Source: JABDGM01 sp046349975 (GTDB lineage: Bacteria > Planctomycetota > Planctomycetia > Pirellulales > Lacipirellulaceae). From it: DNA of 64,000 nt. Location: NCBI GenBank assembly GCA_046349975.1, contig JAXMBH010000004.1, forward strand, positions 248,001 through 312,000. The letters run 5' to 3'. The position numbers and the translations under genes were made by a program. Positions 9,398 through 18,628 of this stretch are shown one piece after another (positions within the stretch are counted from its first letter, which is position 1; each line of letters opens with the position of its first letter). The notes under the pieces were generated by a model that saw only the letters and a list, made by a program, of their open reading frames with translations, was not told where the DNA came from and did not search any database.

Positions 9398-9709
9398 ATG
9401 AATTATGCACGGACCACATCTATCGGCACGTACACGTTGGTGCTAGCGGCTTTGGTCGTTCTTACTCTGCTTAGCGTGGGGCTTTCATTCGGCAATTTCA
9501 CGGCCGCCTGGCATCTAACGATCGGACTATCGATCGCCGCCTGTAAAGCCGCATTAGTCGGATTGTTCTTTATGCACTTGCTGGAAAGTCCGCGAATCAC
9601 GTGGCTGGTTGTAATTGTGGCCTTGTTCTGGTTCGGGGTCGTGCTGCTCGCGCTAACTTTCAGTGACTACCTCACCCGAGCAACATTCCCCTTCATTCCG
9701 GGTCATTAA
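9398..9709 (+). CDS. caa3-type cytochrome c oxidase subunit IV
   Basis: A 103-residue membrane protein with three predicted helices (about residues 13-32, 38-58 and 66-88), matching the prokaryotic subunit IV (COX4_pro/CyoD-like) fold. The pairing of SIAACKAALVGLFFMHLLES with a following ITWLVVIVALFWFG helix is characteristic: the KAxLVxLFFMHL motif is the family hallmark. The subunit is not catalytic and stabilises the oxidase core. It is separated from subunits I-III by the whole Alternative Complex III cluster, unlike the usual placement directly after subunit III. A 290-nt non-coding stretch upstream may hold the operon promoter. Confidence 0.88.
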   Translation: MNYARTTSIGTYTLVLAALVVLTLLSVGLSFGNFTAAWHLTIGLSIAACKAALVGLFFMHLLESPRITWLVVIVALFWFGVVLLALTFSDYLTRATFPFIPGH

Positions 9710-9788
9710 TAACCGGCAATCTCAGTCAATTAATTGAGCGTCCCTCGTCGATCGCGACTGAAAACACACCGTACAGCCCGGCCAAAGA

Positions 9789-10145
9789 ATGATGCATTAC
9801 CGACCAATTGAGTTGCCGCCCATCGGGCTCGGCCTAGCGTCAGTGATCCTGGGCGCGATCGGTCTGTTACTCTTCAGCGTGCCGATCATTGCGGTGCTAA
9901 TCTGCGTTTGCGCTTTGACCGCCGGTGTCATGGGGCTAGCCGCCTATGCCACACGCCGCGACTCGAGTCTGCGGCTGGCGATGGCCGGCGTACTGTTATC
10001 GGGCACCGCGCTCTCGATTGTGACGGCGATTTGGCTTGCTCCAAACGGCTACTTCACGCCCCGGTCCGTGTTCCCCGACTACGGGTCCGAAGCCGGTGTA
10101 CCGTACGTCGCACCACCAGCGCCGCCGCGGTCGGGGATTTATTGA
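9789..10145 (+). CDS. Small membrane protein with three hydrophobic segments
   Basis: A 118-residue hydrophobic protein; ATG at 9789 with a second ATG directly after. Hydrophobic segments lie near residues 12-32, 34-54 and 63-84, followed by a short Pro- and Tyr-rich tail (VAPPAPPRSG). The arrangement of two tightly packed helices, a charged ATRRDSSLRLA loop and another helix resembles DUF4190-type proteins, but I cannot assign a function. It lies 79 nt after oxidase subunit IV and 142 nt before actA on the same strand, so it may be an accessory of the respiratory operon. Confidence 0.65.
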   Translation: MMHYRPIELPPIGLGLASVILGAIGLLLFSVPIIAVLICVCALTAGVMGLAAYATRRDSSLRLAMAGVLLSGTALSIVTAIWLAPNGYFTPRSVFPDYGSEAGVPYVAPPAPPRSGIY

Positions 10146-10287
10146 ATAGCAACAGGTAGAAGTTGGAACTCGCTGAACACTCCAGTTCTCTCGAACACCG
10201 GTAACTCAATACAAACTTTAGATTTCGATATCAGCACCATTACATCACGCCTTAATCCCGCCTTGCAATCCGCTGTCTTGGCCCGCC

Positions 10288-10947
10288 ATGCCTCAACCAT
10301 TTCGACGCTGGACCAATGTTGGCTCGAAAGGAAGCATCCTGGGATCGCTGCTCCTGCTGTCAATGGCAACATGGGCAGGCATTGTTTACGTCAGTTCATC
10401 GTACGGCACCGGCGCCGGCGTTGCGCCCGTGCAACCCATTCCATTTAGCCACGAACACCACGCTGGAATATTGGGCATCGACTGCCGCTATTGCCACACC
10501 ACCGTTGAGCAATCCGCCGTCGCCGGCATCCCGCCAACGAGCATCTGCATGAAGTGTCATTCGCAAATCTGGGTTGGCAGTTCGATGCTCGCGCCGGTCC
10601 GGGCAAGCTATAGCAGCGATCGCTCCATCACCTGGAAGCGGGTCTACAACACGCCGGGATTCGTGTACTTCGCCCACAACATCCACGTGCAGAAAGGTGT
10701 CGGGTGCTCCACCTGCCACGGCCCCGTGAACCGCATGCCCTTCACATATCAGGAGCCCTCCTTACTCATGGATTGGTGCCTCGATTGTCACCGCAATCCC
10801 GCCCAAGCCGTTCGCCCGCGCGACAAAATCTTCGACATGACGTACGTCCCGCCAGCAAACCAACAGGAAGTGGGGGACGAACTCGTCAAAGAATACAAGA
10901 TTCGCTCACCCCATGACCTTACCAGTTGCAGCGTGTGCCACCGATGA
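10288..10947 (+). CDS. actA: Alternative Complex III subunit A, pentaheme cytochrome c
   Basis: A 219-residue protein with an N-terminal membrane anchor (about residues 18-37) and five c-type heme sites: CRYCH (66-70), CMKCH (87-91), CSTCH (140-144), CLDCH (164-168) and CSVCH (214-218). Alternative Complex III oxidises quinol and passes electrons to cytochrome c or directly to a terminal oxidase, replacing the bc1 complex; ActA carries most of its periplasmic hemes. The order of conserved blocks (FSHEHH, CRYCHTTVE, TSICMKCH, WKRVY, CLDCHRNP) is exactly that of the family. Its stop overlaps the next start (ATGA at 10944-10947), showing translational coupling to actB. Confidence 0.95.
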   Translation: MPQPFRRWTNVGSKGSILGSLLLLSMATWAGIVYVSSSYGTGAGVAPVQPIPFSHEHHAGILGIDCRYCHTTVEQSAVAGIPPTSICMKCHSQIWVGSSMLAPVRASYSSDRSITWKRVYNTPGFVYFAHNIHVQKGVGCSTCHGPVNRMPFTYQEPSLLMDWCLDCHRNPAQAVRPRDKIFDMTYVPPANQQEVGDELVKEYKIRSPHDLTSCSVCHR

Positions 10948-13900
10948 ATCGCCCAGCGCATACAGACGACCGATACGCAGCGATTCGCGAGCAGTTTCGC
11001 GCTCTCGAAGGCCACAAGGGCTATTGGCAGTGCCTGGAGCAACTTTGCGAATCGCCAGAGTTTCAGGAAGTCGCCCGACAAGAATTCCCGGCGCTCGCCG
11101 ACGTGTGGCCCGACTCCCTCAGCCGCCGCAAATTCCTGGCGTTAATGGGCGCTTCGCTGGGGCTGGCTGGGATCAGCGGCTGCTCGGTGAAACCAGCGCC
11201 GCAAGGAACTATCGCCTCGTACGCGCGAGCGCCCGAGCAGGTAATACCCGGTCGACCGCTGTTCTACGCGACCACGATGGTCCACGGCGGCGACGCTGTC
11301 GGCCTGCTCGTCGAAAGCCACGAAGGCCGACCCACAAAGATCGAAGGCAATCCGAATCACCCGGCAAGCCTGGGCGCAACCAGTGTCTTCCATCAAGCCT
11401 CTGTACTCACGCTCTACGATCCCGCACGATCGCAAACCGTCGTCACAGGGGACCAGGTGCGCACCTGGCGCGATGCAGAAACTGCAATGCAGAGTGCGCT
11501 CGCAGAACAGCGGGCAAAGAATGGCTCCGGTTTGCGGCTGCTCGCCGAATCAATCGTGTCTCCGACGCTTGCGGCCCAAATCGCCGAACTCTTGCGTCAG
11601 TTTCCCGAAGCGAAATGGCACCAGTGGGAGCCGATCAATCGAGCCAGTGCCGACCGCGCCTCGCAACTCGCATTCGGCGAGTTCGTTGAAACGCAATACG
11701 ACTTCAGCAGCGCCCGCGTCGTGCTCTCGCTCGATGCCGACTTTCTCACCACCGGCCGTGGTCACCTGCGGCACGCGCGCGATTTCATCGCTGGGCGCCT
11801 CGTCCGAACCGCCACCAGTCCAGCGACTGCCGAAATGAATCGCCTTTACGTGGTGGAAACGGCCGTTACATCCACCGGTGCAAAAGCCGACCATCGTCTC
11901 GCCATTCGACCATCGGAAGTAGCTCCTCTGGCAGCCGCCCTTGCCGCCGCGATGGGCGTTGAGGGTGCCCCGCCAACAACTGCCGGCAATCATCAAGCAT
12001 GGGTGGAGGCCGTCGCCCGCGACCTCATCGCCAACGCAGGCAAGTGCATCGTCCTCACCGGCTACCGTCAACCGGAACCGGTTCACCTGCTCGTACATGC
12101 AATCAACGCCAAACTCGGCAACGTCGGCAACACAATTCGCTACACGCAGCCGCTGGCCACACCCGTCATCGACCCTATCGCCTCACTCCGGGAATTGGCA
12201 GCTGACCTCCGCCGCGGCGCGGTCGACACATTAGTGATCCTCGGCAGCAACCCGGCTTATACCGCGCCAGTCGAACTGGACTTCGCACAGCTGCTTGCAA
12301 AGGTACCGCACAGCTTTCATTTGGGGCTCTATGAGAACGCAACGTCGCGGCTCTGCAAATGGCACTTGCCGGAGACACATTACCTCGAAGCTTGGAGCGA
12401 TGCCCGCGCGTTCGACGGCACCGCTTCAATCGCTCAACCGCTCATCGCACCGCTGTATCAAGGGCGATCCGTCCACGAAGTCCTGGCAATTCTCACCAAC
12501 GCGCCAGTTGTCGACGGCCGCGCGCTTGTCCAATCGCATTGGCGCGAACAGCACCGCGCGTCGAACTCCGGCGGCAGGAGCTTTGACGAGTATTGGCAGT
12601 CCGCTTTGCACGATGGCGTCATTCCCAGTACTGCATTTCCGCAAACTACCCCGCAGCTTCGCGAAAGCTGGGCCAGCGAATTCCAGTTGGATGCCCCGGC
12701 CGCACCAGCCCAGGATGACGCCGCTCCTTTTGAAATCGCATTCGACGCCGACCCTTCAATTTACGACGGCCGATACGTCAACAACGGCTGGCTCCAGGAA
12801 CTCCCCAAGCCCATTAGCAAACTCACTTGGGATAACGCCGCGCTAATGAGTCCGCGCACCGCCGCCGCGCTGGGCCTTCGATACGAATCGTATTTGCATG
12901 GCGGCGAACACGGCGGCTACGAAGTCCCCATCGTCACGCTGCGGCTCAACGACCGCGAATTGCAAACTCCCGTGTGGCTAATGCCAGGCCACGCTGACAA
13001 CGTCGTCACGCTCCATGTAGGTTATGGCCAAGAGTATACCGCCCGCGCGAACGGAGAATGGCAACGCTCCCTGGGTTTCAACGCCAACATGTTGCGCACC
13101 GTTGATCGACCTTGGTCCGCCCGAGGGCTACAGATTTCGACCACCGACCGAACATATCCCTTGGCATGCACCCAAGCTCATCAACTCATGGGAGAGAGCC
13201 GTGCCATCCGCACCGGTACGCTGAGCGAGTTCCGCGGGGATCCACATGCCCTCGTCGAGGGCCAACCCGAACCAGCTGAGGCAATCGTCTCTCGCGAGCG
13301 CAAGCGGCTGTCGCTTCCCGAATCACAATACGAGCCGTTCGACTACGATCCGCCGCGACGCAAGTGGGGCATGTCAATCGATACGACGGCCTGCATCGGC
13401 TGCAACGCCTGCGTCGTCGCCTGCCAGGCCGAGAACAACATTCCAGTCGTTGGAAAAGACCAGGTATCGCGCGGCCGCGAAATGCATTGGTTGCGAATCG
13501 ACCGCTATTTGCACGGTCCAGTCGACTCACCCGATGAATTCCACTTTCAGCCCGTGCTCTGCATGCACTGCGAACACGCCCCTTGCGAGTACGTGTGCCC
13601 CGTGGCGGCGACCGTGCACAGCGCCGAAGGCCTCAACGACATGGTCTATAACCGCTGCGTGGGCACGCGGTTCTGCTCGAACAACTGCCCCTACAAAGTG
13701 CGACGGTTCAATTTCCTGGCGTACGCCGATTTTGACACTGTTCCGCTGCGCCTGCAGTACAACCCCGATGTCACCGTGCGCAGCCGCGGTGTGATGGAAA
13801 AGTGCACATACTGCGTGCAGCGCATTCGCCACGCCGAAATAAACGCCGAAGCCGCCCAACGGCCCATCCGCGACGGTGAAGTCCTGACCGCCTGCCAAGC

Positions 13901-14075
13901 CGTGTGCCCGACTCAAGCCATCGTGTTCGGCGATTTAAACGATGCTCACAGCGGCGCCAGGCAACTTAGAGAATCGCCGCTCAACTACGGATTGCTGGCC
14001 GAGCTGAACACCTACCCGCGGACGACCTACCTCGCCGACGTGCGAAACCCCAACCCCGAACTTCAGCACGGATAA
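10944..14075 (+). CDS. actB: Alternative Complex III subunit B, molybdopterin-like plus iron-sulfur protein
   Basis: About 1043 residues from the ATG at 10944, which overlaps the actA stop. A twin-arginine signal is visible near residues 45-65 (LSRRKFLALMGASLGLAG, then Cys). Residues 70-800 follow the fold of molybdopterin oxidoreductases, although in ActB no molybdenum cofactor is bound. The C-terminal 220 residues are a ferredoxin-like domain with cysteine clusters CIGCNACVVAC, CMHCEHAPCEYVC, CVGTRFCSNNC and CTYCVQ followed by CQAVC, expected to hold three 4Fe-4S and one 3Fe-4S cluster. It is the large peripheral electron-transfer subunit. The next gene follows after three nucleotides. Confidence 0.95.
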   Translation: MNRPAHTDDRYAAIREQFRALEGHKGYWQCLEQLCESPEFQEVARQEFPALADVWPDSLSRRKFLALMGASLGLAGISGCSVKPAPQGTIASYARAPEQVIPGRPLFYATTMVHGGDAVGLLVESHEGRPTKIEGNPNHPASLGATSVFHQASVLTLYDPARSQTVVTGDQVRTWRDAETAMQSALAEQRAKNGSGLRLLAESIVSPTLAAQIAELLRQFPEAKWHQWEPINRASADRASQLAFGEFVETQYDFSSARVVLSLDADFLTTGRGHLRHARDFIAGRLVRTATSPATAEMNRLYVVETAVTSTGAKADHRLAIRPSEVAPLAAALAAAMGVEGAPPTTAGNHQAWVEAVARDLIANAGKCIVLTGYRQPEPVHLLVHAINAKLGNVGNTIRYTQPLATPVIDPIASLRELAADLRRGAVDTLVILGSNPAYTAPVELDFAQLLAKVPHSFHLGLYENATSRLCKWHLPETHYLEAWSDARAFDGTASIAQPLIAPLYQGRSVHEVLAILTNAPVVDGRALVQSHWREQHRASNSGGRSFDEYWQSALHDGVIPSTAFPQTTPQLRESWASEFQLDAPAAPAQDDAAPFEIAFDADPSIYDGRYVNNGWLQELPKPISKLTWDNAALMSPRTAAALGLRYESYLHGGEHGGYEVPIVTLRLNDRELQTPVWLMPGHADNVVTLHVGYGQEYTARANGEWQRSLGFNANMLRTVDRPWSARGLQISTTDRTYPLACTQAHQLMGESRAIRTGTLSEFRGDPHALVEGQPEPAEAIVSRERKRLSLPESQYEPFDYDPPRRKWGMSIDTTACIGCNACVVACQAENNIPVVGKDQVSRGREMHWLRIDRYLHGPVDSPDEFHFQPVLCMHCEHAPCEYVCPVAATVHSAEGLNDMVYNRCVGTRFCSNNCPYKVRRFNFLAYADFDTVPLRLQYNPDVTVRSRGVMEKCTYCVQRIRHAEINAEAAQRPIRDGEVLTACQAVCPTQAIVFGDLNDAHSGARQLRESPLNYGLLAELNTYPRTTYLADVRNPNPELQHG

Positions 14076-14078
14076 GCC

Positions 14079-15485
14079 ATGGCCACCATCGCAGGCACGC
14101 AGCCGGCACAGGAAGAGCTCCGCAAGCTCGGGCTCGCGCCGCGTTACGTACCCACGCACCATGACTTTGCTACGGTCACCACGCGCGTCACGAACGTGGT
14201 ACTAGGCCCTCCCAGTCCCGTGTGGATTGCGCTATTCCTCTTTAGCGGCACGTTGATGACTGTCTTCGCTGGCGTTGTCATCTTTATCCTGATCACGGGC
14301 GTCGGCATTTGGGGAATCAACATTCCGGTCGCGTGGGGCTTTGCCATCACGTGCTTCGTCTGGTGGATCGGTATCGGCCACGCCGGCACGCTCATCTCCG
14401 CGTTCCTGCTGCTGATGCATCAACCATGGCGCACGTCGATCAATCGCCTCGCCGAGGCCATGACAATCTTCGCCGTCATGACCGCCGGCATCTTCCCGCT
14501 GATCCATCTCGGTCGCCCCTGGTTCTTCTACTGGCTGCTGCCCTACCCCAACACGATGAGCATCTGGCCGCAGTTCCGCAGCGCCCTCGTGTGGGACGTG
14601 TTCGCCGTGAGCACCTACTTTTCTGTGTCGCTCTTGTTCTGGTACATGGGCATGATCCCCGACCTCGCCACGTTCCGCGATCGCTCAACGACGCCGTTGC
14701 GCCGTGCAATCTATGGCATCTTCGCCATGGGCTGGCGCAATTCCGCCCGGCATTGGTACCGCTACGAAGTGACCTACAAACTCCTGGCCGGTCTCGCCAC
14801 GCCGCTCGTTGTATCCGTGCACTCGGTCGTTAGCGCCGACTTCGCCATGGCTCTCATTCCCGGTTGGCACGAAACGGTCTTTCCGCCGTACTTTGTCGCC
14901 GGGGCGATCTTCTCCGGGTTCGCGATGGTAATCGTCCTCTGCGTCATCATCCGCCGGGCATACGGACTCGAAGATTTCATCACCGACGATCATCTCGACG
15001 TGATGGGCAGGCTGCTGCTCGCGACCAGCCTCATCACTTCGTACGGCTATCTCGCCGAACAAACGGTGACCTATTACGGCGGCGACCCGTTTGACGTGCA
15101 TCTCTACTGGTACCGCCTGACCAACTTCGACAAATATGCCTGGTTCGTGTGGCTGCTTTTCACCTGCAACACGATTGCACCGCAAGTGCTGTGGTTCCGC
15201 GCGATTCGCCGCAGCCAGGTCGCCCTACTCGCGGTCTCGCTCATCGTGCTCGTCGGCATGTGGTTCGAGCGGTACATGATTATTACGAGCAGCCTCAGCG
15301 AAGATTTCCTGCCGTCGTCGTATGGCTTCTTCAAACCAACGCTGTGGGATCTCCTCACATACTTCGGCTCGATCGGGTTCTTCTTGGTCCCGTTCCTGTT
15401 GTTCGTTCGCTTTCTGCCGGTCATGTCGATCGCCGAAATGAAAGCCCAATTGCCCGGCGCGCATGGCGCGGAAGTCGGAAGATGA
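14079..15485 (+). CDS. actC: Alternative Complex III subunit C, NrfD-like membrane subunit
   Basis: A 468-residue integral membrane protein of the NrfD/PsrC family with about ten helices, which in Alternative Complex III holds a quinol site. Family landmarks are the FVWWIGIGHAGTLISAFLLL helix, WRTSINRLAEAMTIFAVM, HLGRPWFFYWLLPYP and WDVFAVSTYF. The cytosolic N terminus (about residues 1-50) is typical. It starts three nucleotides after actB and its stop overlaps the start of actD (ATGA, 15482-15485). Confidence 0.95.
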   Translation: MATIAGTQPAQEELRKLGLAPRYVPTHHDFATVTTRVTNVVLGPPSPVWIALFLFSGTLMTVFAGVVIFILITGVGIWGINIPVAWGFAITCFVWWIGIGHAGTLISAFLLLMHQPWRTSINRLAEAMTIFAVMTAGIFPLIHLGRPWFFYWLLPYPNTMSIWPQFRSALVWDVFAVSTYFSVSLLFWYMGMIPDLATFRDRSTTPLRRAIYGIFAMGWRNSARHWYRYEVTYKLLAGLATPLVVSVHSVVSADFAMALIPGWHETVFPPYFVAGAIFSGFAMVIVLCVIIRRAYGLEDFITDDHLDVMGRLLLATSLITSYGYLAEQTVTYYGGDPFDVHLYWYRLTNFDKYAWFVWLLFTCNTIAPQVLWFRAIRRSQVALLAVSLIVLVGMWFERYMIITSSLSEDFLPSSYGFFKPTLWDLLTYFGSIGFFLVPFLLFVRFLPVMSIAEMKAQLPGAHGAEVGR

Positions 15486-16108
15486 TTCCCACACTCAAAG
15501 TCCATGGCCTGATGGTCGCGTTCACCACGCCGCAAGCGGTGCTCGAGGCGACCCGCCGTGCGCGTGAAGCCGGCTATCGCGAAATGGATGCCTATTCCCC
15601 CTACCCCGTCGAAGGCCTGGCCGCGGAACTCGGTATGCGACGCAGCCGCATCCCTTCAGTCGTGTTGATCGGTGGGATCGTCGGCGCGGGCGTCGGCTAC
15701 TTCATTCAGTATTACGCCATGGCCGTCGACTATCCACTCAACGTCGGCGGCCGCCCGTACCACAGTTGGCCAGCGTATGTCACCGTCGCGTTCGAGATGA
15801 CGATCCTCGTAGCCGCCCTCGCTGCCTTCCTCAGCATGATCATCCTCAACGCCCTGCCACACCCGAATCATTCAGTCTTCAACGTGCCTGAGTTCGTACG
15901 TGCCAGCCAGGATCGCTTTTTCCTCTGCATCGAAGCTGAGGATCCACAGTTCGACATGGACGAAACGAGCCGCTTCCTCGCCAGCCTGAATCCAACGGGC
16001 AATGTGATCGTAGTGCCAGTCGCACCGGAAGCCGAAGAAGAGCCCGAAGAAGGCGCCGATGCGAACACCGACGAGCCGCGCGTGGAGGTCGCCCTCGGTC
16101 ACGCGTAG
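15482..16108 (+). CDS. actD: Alternative Complex III subunit D (DUF3341)
   Basis: A 208-residue protein from the ATG at 15482, four-base overlap with actC. Two central helices (about residues 58-80 and 98-122) are flanked by cytosolic domains. Hallmarks of DUF3341 are visible: an opening block with AVLEATRRAREAGYREMDAY and PYPVEGLAAELG, then the helix pair with PLNVGGRPYHSWPAYVTVAF, and HPVF-like HSVFNVPEF followed by DRFFLCIEAEDPQFD. The C terminus is an acidic Glu/Ala-rich tail. A frame open further upstream to 15149 lies within actC and is not used. Confidence 0.93.
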   Translation: MIPTLKVHGLMVAFTTPQAVLEATRRAREAGYREMDAYSPYPVEGLAAELGMRRSRIPSVVLIGGIVGAGVGYFIQYYAMAVDYPLNVGGRPYHSWPAYVTVAFEMTILVAALAAFLSMIILNALPHPNHSVFNVPEFVRASQDRFFLCIEAEDPQFDMDETSRFLASLNPTGNVIVVPVAPEAEEEPEEGADANTDEPRVEVALGHA

Positions 16109-16126
16109 TCAGCGCCACTATTTCTC

Positions 16127-16870
16127 ATGTTTCACCAATGCACAGATCGAACTGCAGCCCAAGCCGCCAGCTCCGCGGTTGTGGTGACGTATTGCGTCTT
16201 GTGCATGCTGGCTGGTTGCCAACAGAAGATGGCCGACCAACCGAGCTTCAAACCGCTTGAGCCCTGCAACTTTTTTCCCGACGGCCGCTCGGCCCGTCCG
16301 CCGGTCCCTGGCACTGTTCCGCGAGGCCACTGGCGCGGCGATATCGAGTTCGTCACCGGCCGAACCGCGCCAGCAGCCAATATTCCGCCGCCCGATGCGC
16401 AGCCGCCAACCCCCGGCGCCCCGCCGGCCAAGCCGCGTTTCGCCGAAAACACCGCCTTCACCACCACGTTTCCTATCGCGGTCGACGAAGCAACCGTTCG
16501 CTACGGCCACGATCGCTTCACAATTTACTGTGCCGTCTGCCATGATTCGTTGGGCACCGGCCGCGGCAAAATCGTAGAACGCGGTTACACGGCTCCGCCT
16601 TCGTTCCACATCGATCGCCTGCGTACTGCGCCAGCGGGCCGAATCTTCGCAGTCATCACCGAGGGGTATGGCTCCATGCCAGCGTATGGTGCCGAACTTC
16701 CGCCCGAGGACCGCTGGGCGATCGTGGCGTACGTCCGCGCACTTCAACTAAGCCAACATTTCCCGGCCGACGAGCTTACTGATGACATGCGCGCAGCGCT
16801 CGCCGCCGCTCAACAAAACGCTGCCGACGCCGCGCCGCCATCCGCCGAAACCGGGGGGCCGATACCATGA
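16127..16870 (+). CDS. actE: Alternative Complex III subunit E, monoheme cytochrome c lipoprotein
   Basis: A 247-residue exported protein with a lipobox (VLCMLAGC, Cys about residue 30) suggesting a lipid-anchored mature N terminus. A proline-rich linker (about 60-110) precedes a cytochrome c domain with one heme site, CAVCH, near residue 136, and a methionine-containing GSMPAYG segment that probably supplies the sixth ligand. In the complex this cytochrome is the likely electron exit towards the oxidase. The stop overlaps the start of actF by four bases (16867-16870). It is the only member of the block preceded by a short gap (18 nt). Confidence 0.92.
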   Translation: MFHQCTDRTAAQAASSAVVVTYCVLCMLAGCQQKMADQPSFKPLEPCNFFPDGRSARPPVPGTVPRGHWRGDIEFVTGRTAPAANIPPPDAQPPTPGAPPAKPRFAENTAFTTTFPIAVDEATVRYGHDRFTIYCAVCHDSLGTGRGKIVERGYTAPPSFHIDRLRTAPAGRIFAVITEGYGSMPAYGAELPPEDRWAIVAYVRALQLSQHFPADELTDDMRAALAAAQQNAADAAPPSAETGGPIP

Positions 16871-18090
16871 GCGACGCCCTGCATCTTGAGCGTGAAGCCA
16901 TCGCCCGGCCGCTTCGTGGGTCGCTTTCCGTCGGCATCATCGCGGCGATCCTCTGCGTGCCGGCCGCACTTTTCGATATCGAACAGTTCTTCCGCGCTTA
17001 CTACGTCGCCTGGCTATTCTTTCTGGGCCTTTCGCTGGGAAGCCTCGCATTGGCCATGATCCAGCACCTCACGGGCGGCGCCTGGACACTGCTCACGCGC
17101 CGCCTCGTCGAAGCGCAACTGAAGACACTGCCGCTTATGGCACTGCTGGCGATTCCACTGGTCTTGGGCTTGCCACACATTTTTTTGTGGGCCCAACCTG
17201 AAGCAGCTAACCCCGCACCCGGCGAGTCTTACCAAGCCTGGTACCTCGGACTTCGCTTTTTCTATTTGAGGGCAGGTGTCTACTTTGCCGTTTGGCTCGT
17301 CCTCGCGGCAATGATGAATCACTTCTCCCGGCAACTCGACAACACGAACGACGCCCTAGCCGTCTGGCGGCCATACAAAGTTAGCGGCTTGGGACTCGTA
17401 CTTTTTGGCGTAACACTGCACTTCGCCACGATCGACTGGGTCATGTCGCTGCAACCCGGTTTTACGTCGACGATGCTCGGTCCGTTGGTTTTTTCCGGGC
17501 AACTCATCTCGGCATACGCCCTTGCCGTCATCTTGTTCTGCTGTGTCATCGATCGCCCGCAATTCGCCGAGTTGCTGTCCGACAAAGTGCTCAACGACCT
17601 GAGTAGCCTGCTGTTCACTCTCGCTGTTCTCTGGGCGTACCTGTCGTGGTTTGATTTCATGCTGATCTGGATCGCCGACCTGCCCCGCGGCAACCTCTGG
17701 TATACGGCGCGTTCGCAAGGCTATTGGCCCACCTTATTTTGCGTCGCAGGCTTGGGCCACTTCGTGATTCCGTTCTTCCTGTTGCAATGGCGCAGCATTA
17801 AGGAAAACCGTCTCTGGTTGCGCCGCCTGGCAACGATCATTCTCGTTTCCCACGTCCTTGTGCAGTACTACCAGGTCATGCCTGTTTACGGGCAGTGGGA
17901 GCTTTCGCGCCATTGGCTCGACCCGCTACCTCTATTGGCAATCGGCGGCATCTGGTTCGCCTCATTGTTGTGGCTCCTTACGCGTCGGCCACTACTGCCG
18001 CACTGCGACCTCAACTACACGCAAGCCCGCCGCTTGCACGCGCTCGACAACGCAGAACTGGCTCGCACGGAGGCTGCAAATCATGCCTAA
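16867..18090 (+). CDS. actF: Alternative Complex III subunit F, membrane subunit
   Basis: A 407-residue polytopic membrane protein with about ten helices, a second NrfD-related subunit that packs against ActC. Features typical of ActF include GGAWTLLTRRLVEAQLKTLPL, the HIFLWAQPE segment, and the PGFTSTMLGPLVFSGQLISA block, then SWFDFMLIWIADLP. It overlaps actE by four bases and its last eight bases (ATGCCTAA at 18083-18090) contain the start codon of the next gene, so the run is translationally coupled. Confidence 0.93.
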   Translation: MSDALHLEREAIARPLRGSLSVGIIAAILCVPAALFDIEQFFRAYYVAWLFFLGLSLGSLALAMIQHLTGGAWTLLTRRLVEAQLKTLPLMALLAIPLVLGLPHIFLWAQPEAANPAPGESYQAWYLGLRFFYLRAGVYFAVWLVLAAMMNHFSRQLDNTNDALAVWRPYKVSGLGLVLFGVTLHFATIDWVMSLQPGFTSTMLGPLVFSGQLISAYALAVILFCCVIDRPQFAELLSDKVLNDLSSLLFTLAVLWAYLSWFDFMLIWIADLPRGNLWYTARSQGYWPTLFCVAGLGHFVIPFFLLQWRSIKENRLWLRRLATIILVSHVLVQYYQVMPVYGQWELSRHWLDPLPLLAIGGIWFASLLWLLTRRPLLPHCDLNYTQARRLHALDNAELARTEAANHA

Positions 18091-18628
18091 CATGCACCTG
18101 CCGCCGCCCGAGCCCCTCAATGACCCGCCAAGGCTCGAATCCTTTGTCCACCCAAAAGTACAATTCGATTCCACCGACGCCTCGTTCGGCGGCGTCGTGA
18201 AAGCGCTCCTGGCCTTCGCGATCATCTTCAGCCTGGCAGCCGTCGTCGGCGGCGTGCTGCTTCACTGGCGCCGAACTGCTGCCGCTCTCGCCAATGTCGC
18301 TCCGCAGTACAGCGTTCCCTCCGACAATCTACCCGCTGAACCACGCCTCGAACCCATCGACCGCGCTGAAGGAATCACCAGCAGCGATGTCTTCGTCCGC
18401 CAGCGCGCCTTCGAAACGGCCCTGCACAGCTACGGCCGAACCAACGATCCGCAGTACGTCCACATTCCCATCGATCAAGCGATCAAGCTGGTCACCAAAA
18501 ACCTCCCCGTGCGCGAGCAGCCGGCCAACTCGAAGACGCCGCCCATGTACGGCCTGCTCGACGACGGCGAATCGAACTCCGGCCGGCTCTATTCCGCAGC
18601 TCCCTCCTGGTTAGGGCAATCGCGATGA
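18083..18628 (+). CDS. Single-span membrane protein accessory to Alternative Complex III
   Basis: A 181-residue protein; the ATG at 18083 lies inside actF and has a GGAGG site about ten nucleotides upstream. One membrane helix (about residues 37-58, ALLAFAIIFSLAAVVGGVLL) divides a short proline-rich cytosolic part from an exported domain. That domain contains QYVHIPIDQAIKLVTKNLPV, resembling a VxIPIxxAMxLL motif that I recall in small proteins next to SCO and Alternative Complex III genes of other phyla. The role is not established; assembly or copper delivery to the neighbouring oxidase is plausible from position between actF and the SCO gene. Its stop overlaps the SCO start by four bases. 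Confidence 0.8.
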   Translation: MPNMHLPPPEPLNDPPRLESFVHPKVQFDSTDASFGGVVKALLAFAIIFSLAAVVGGVLLHWRRTAAALANVAPQYSVPSDNLPAEPRLEPIDRAEGITSSDVFVRQRAFETALHSYGRTNDPQYVHIPIDQAIKLVTKNLPVREQPANSKTPPMYGLLDDGESNSGRLYSAAPSWLGQSR

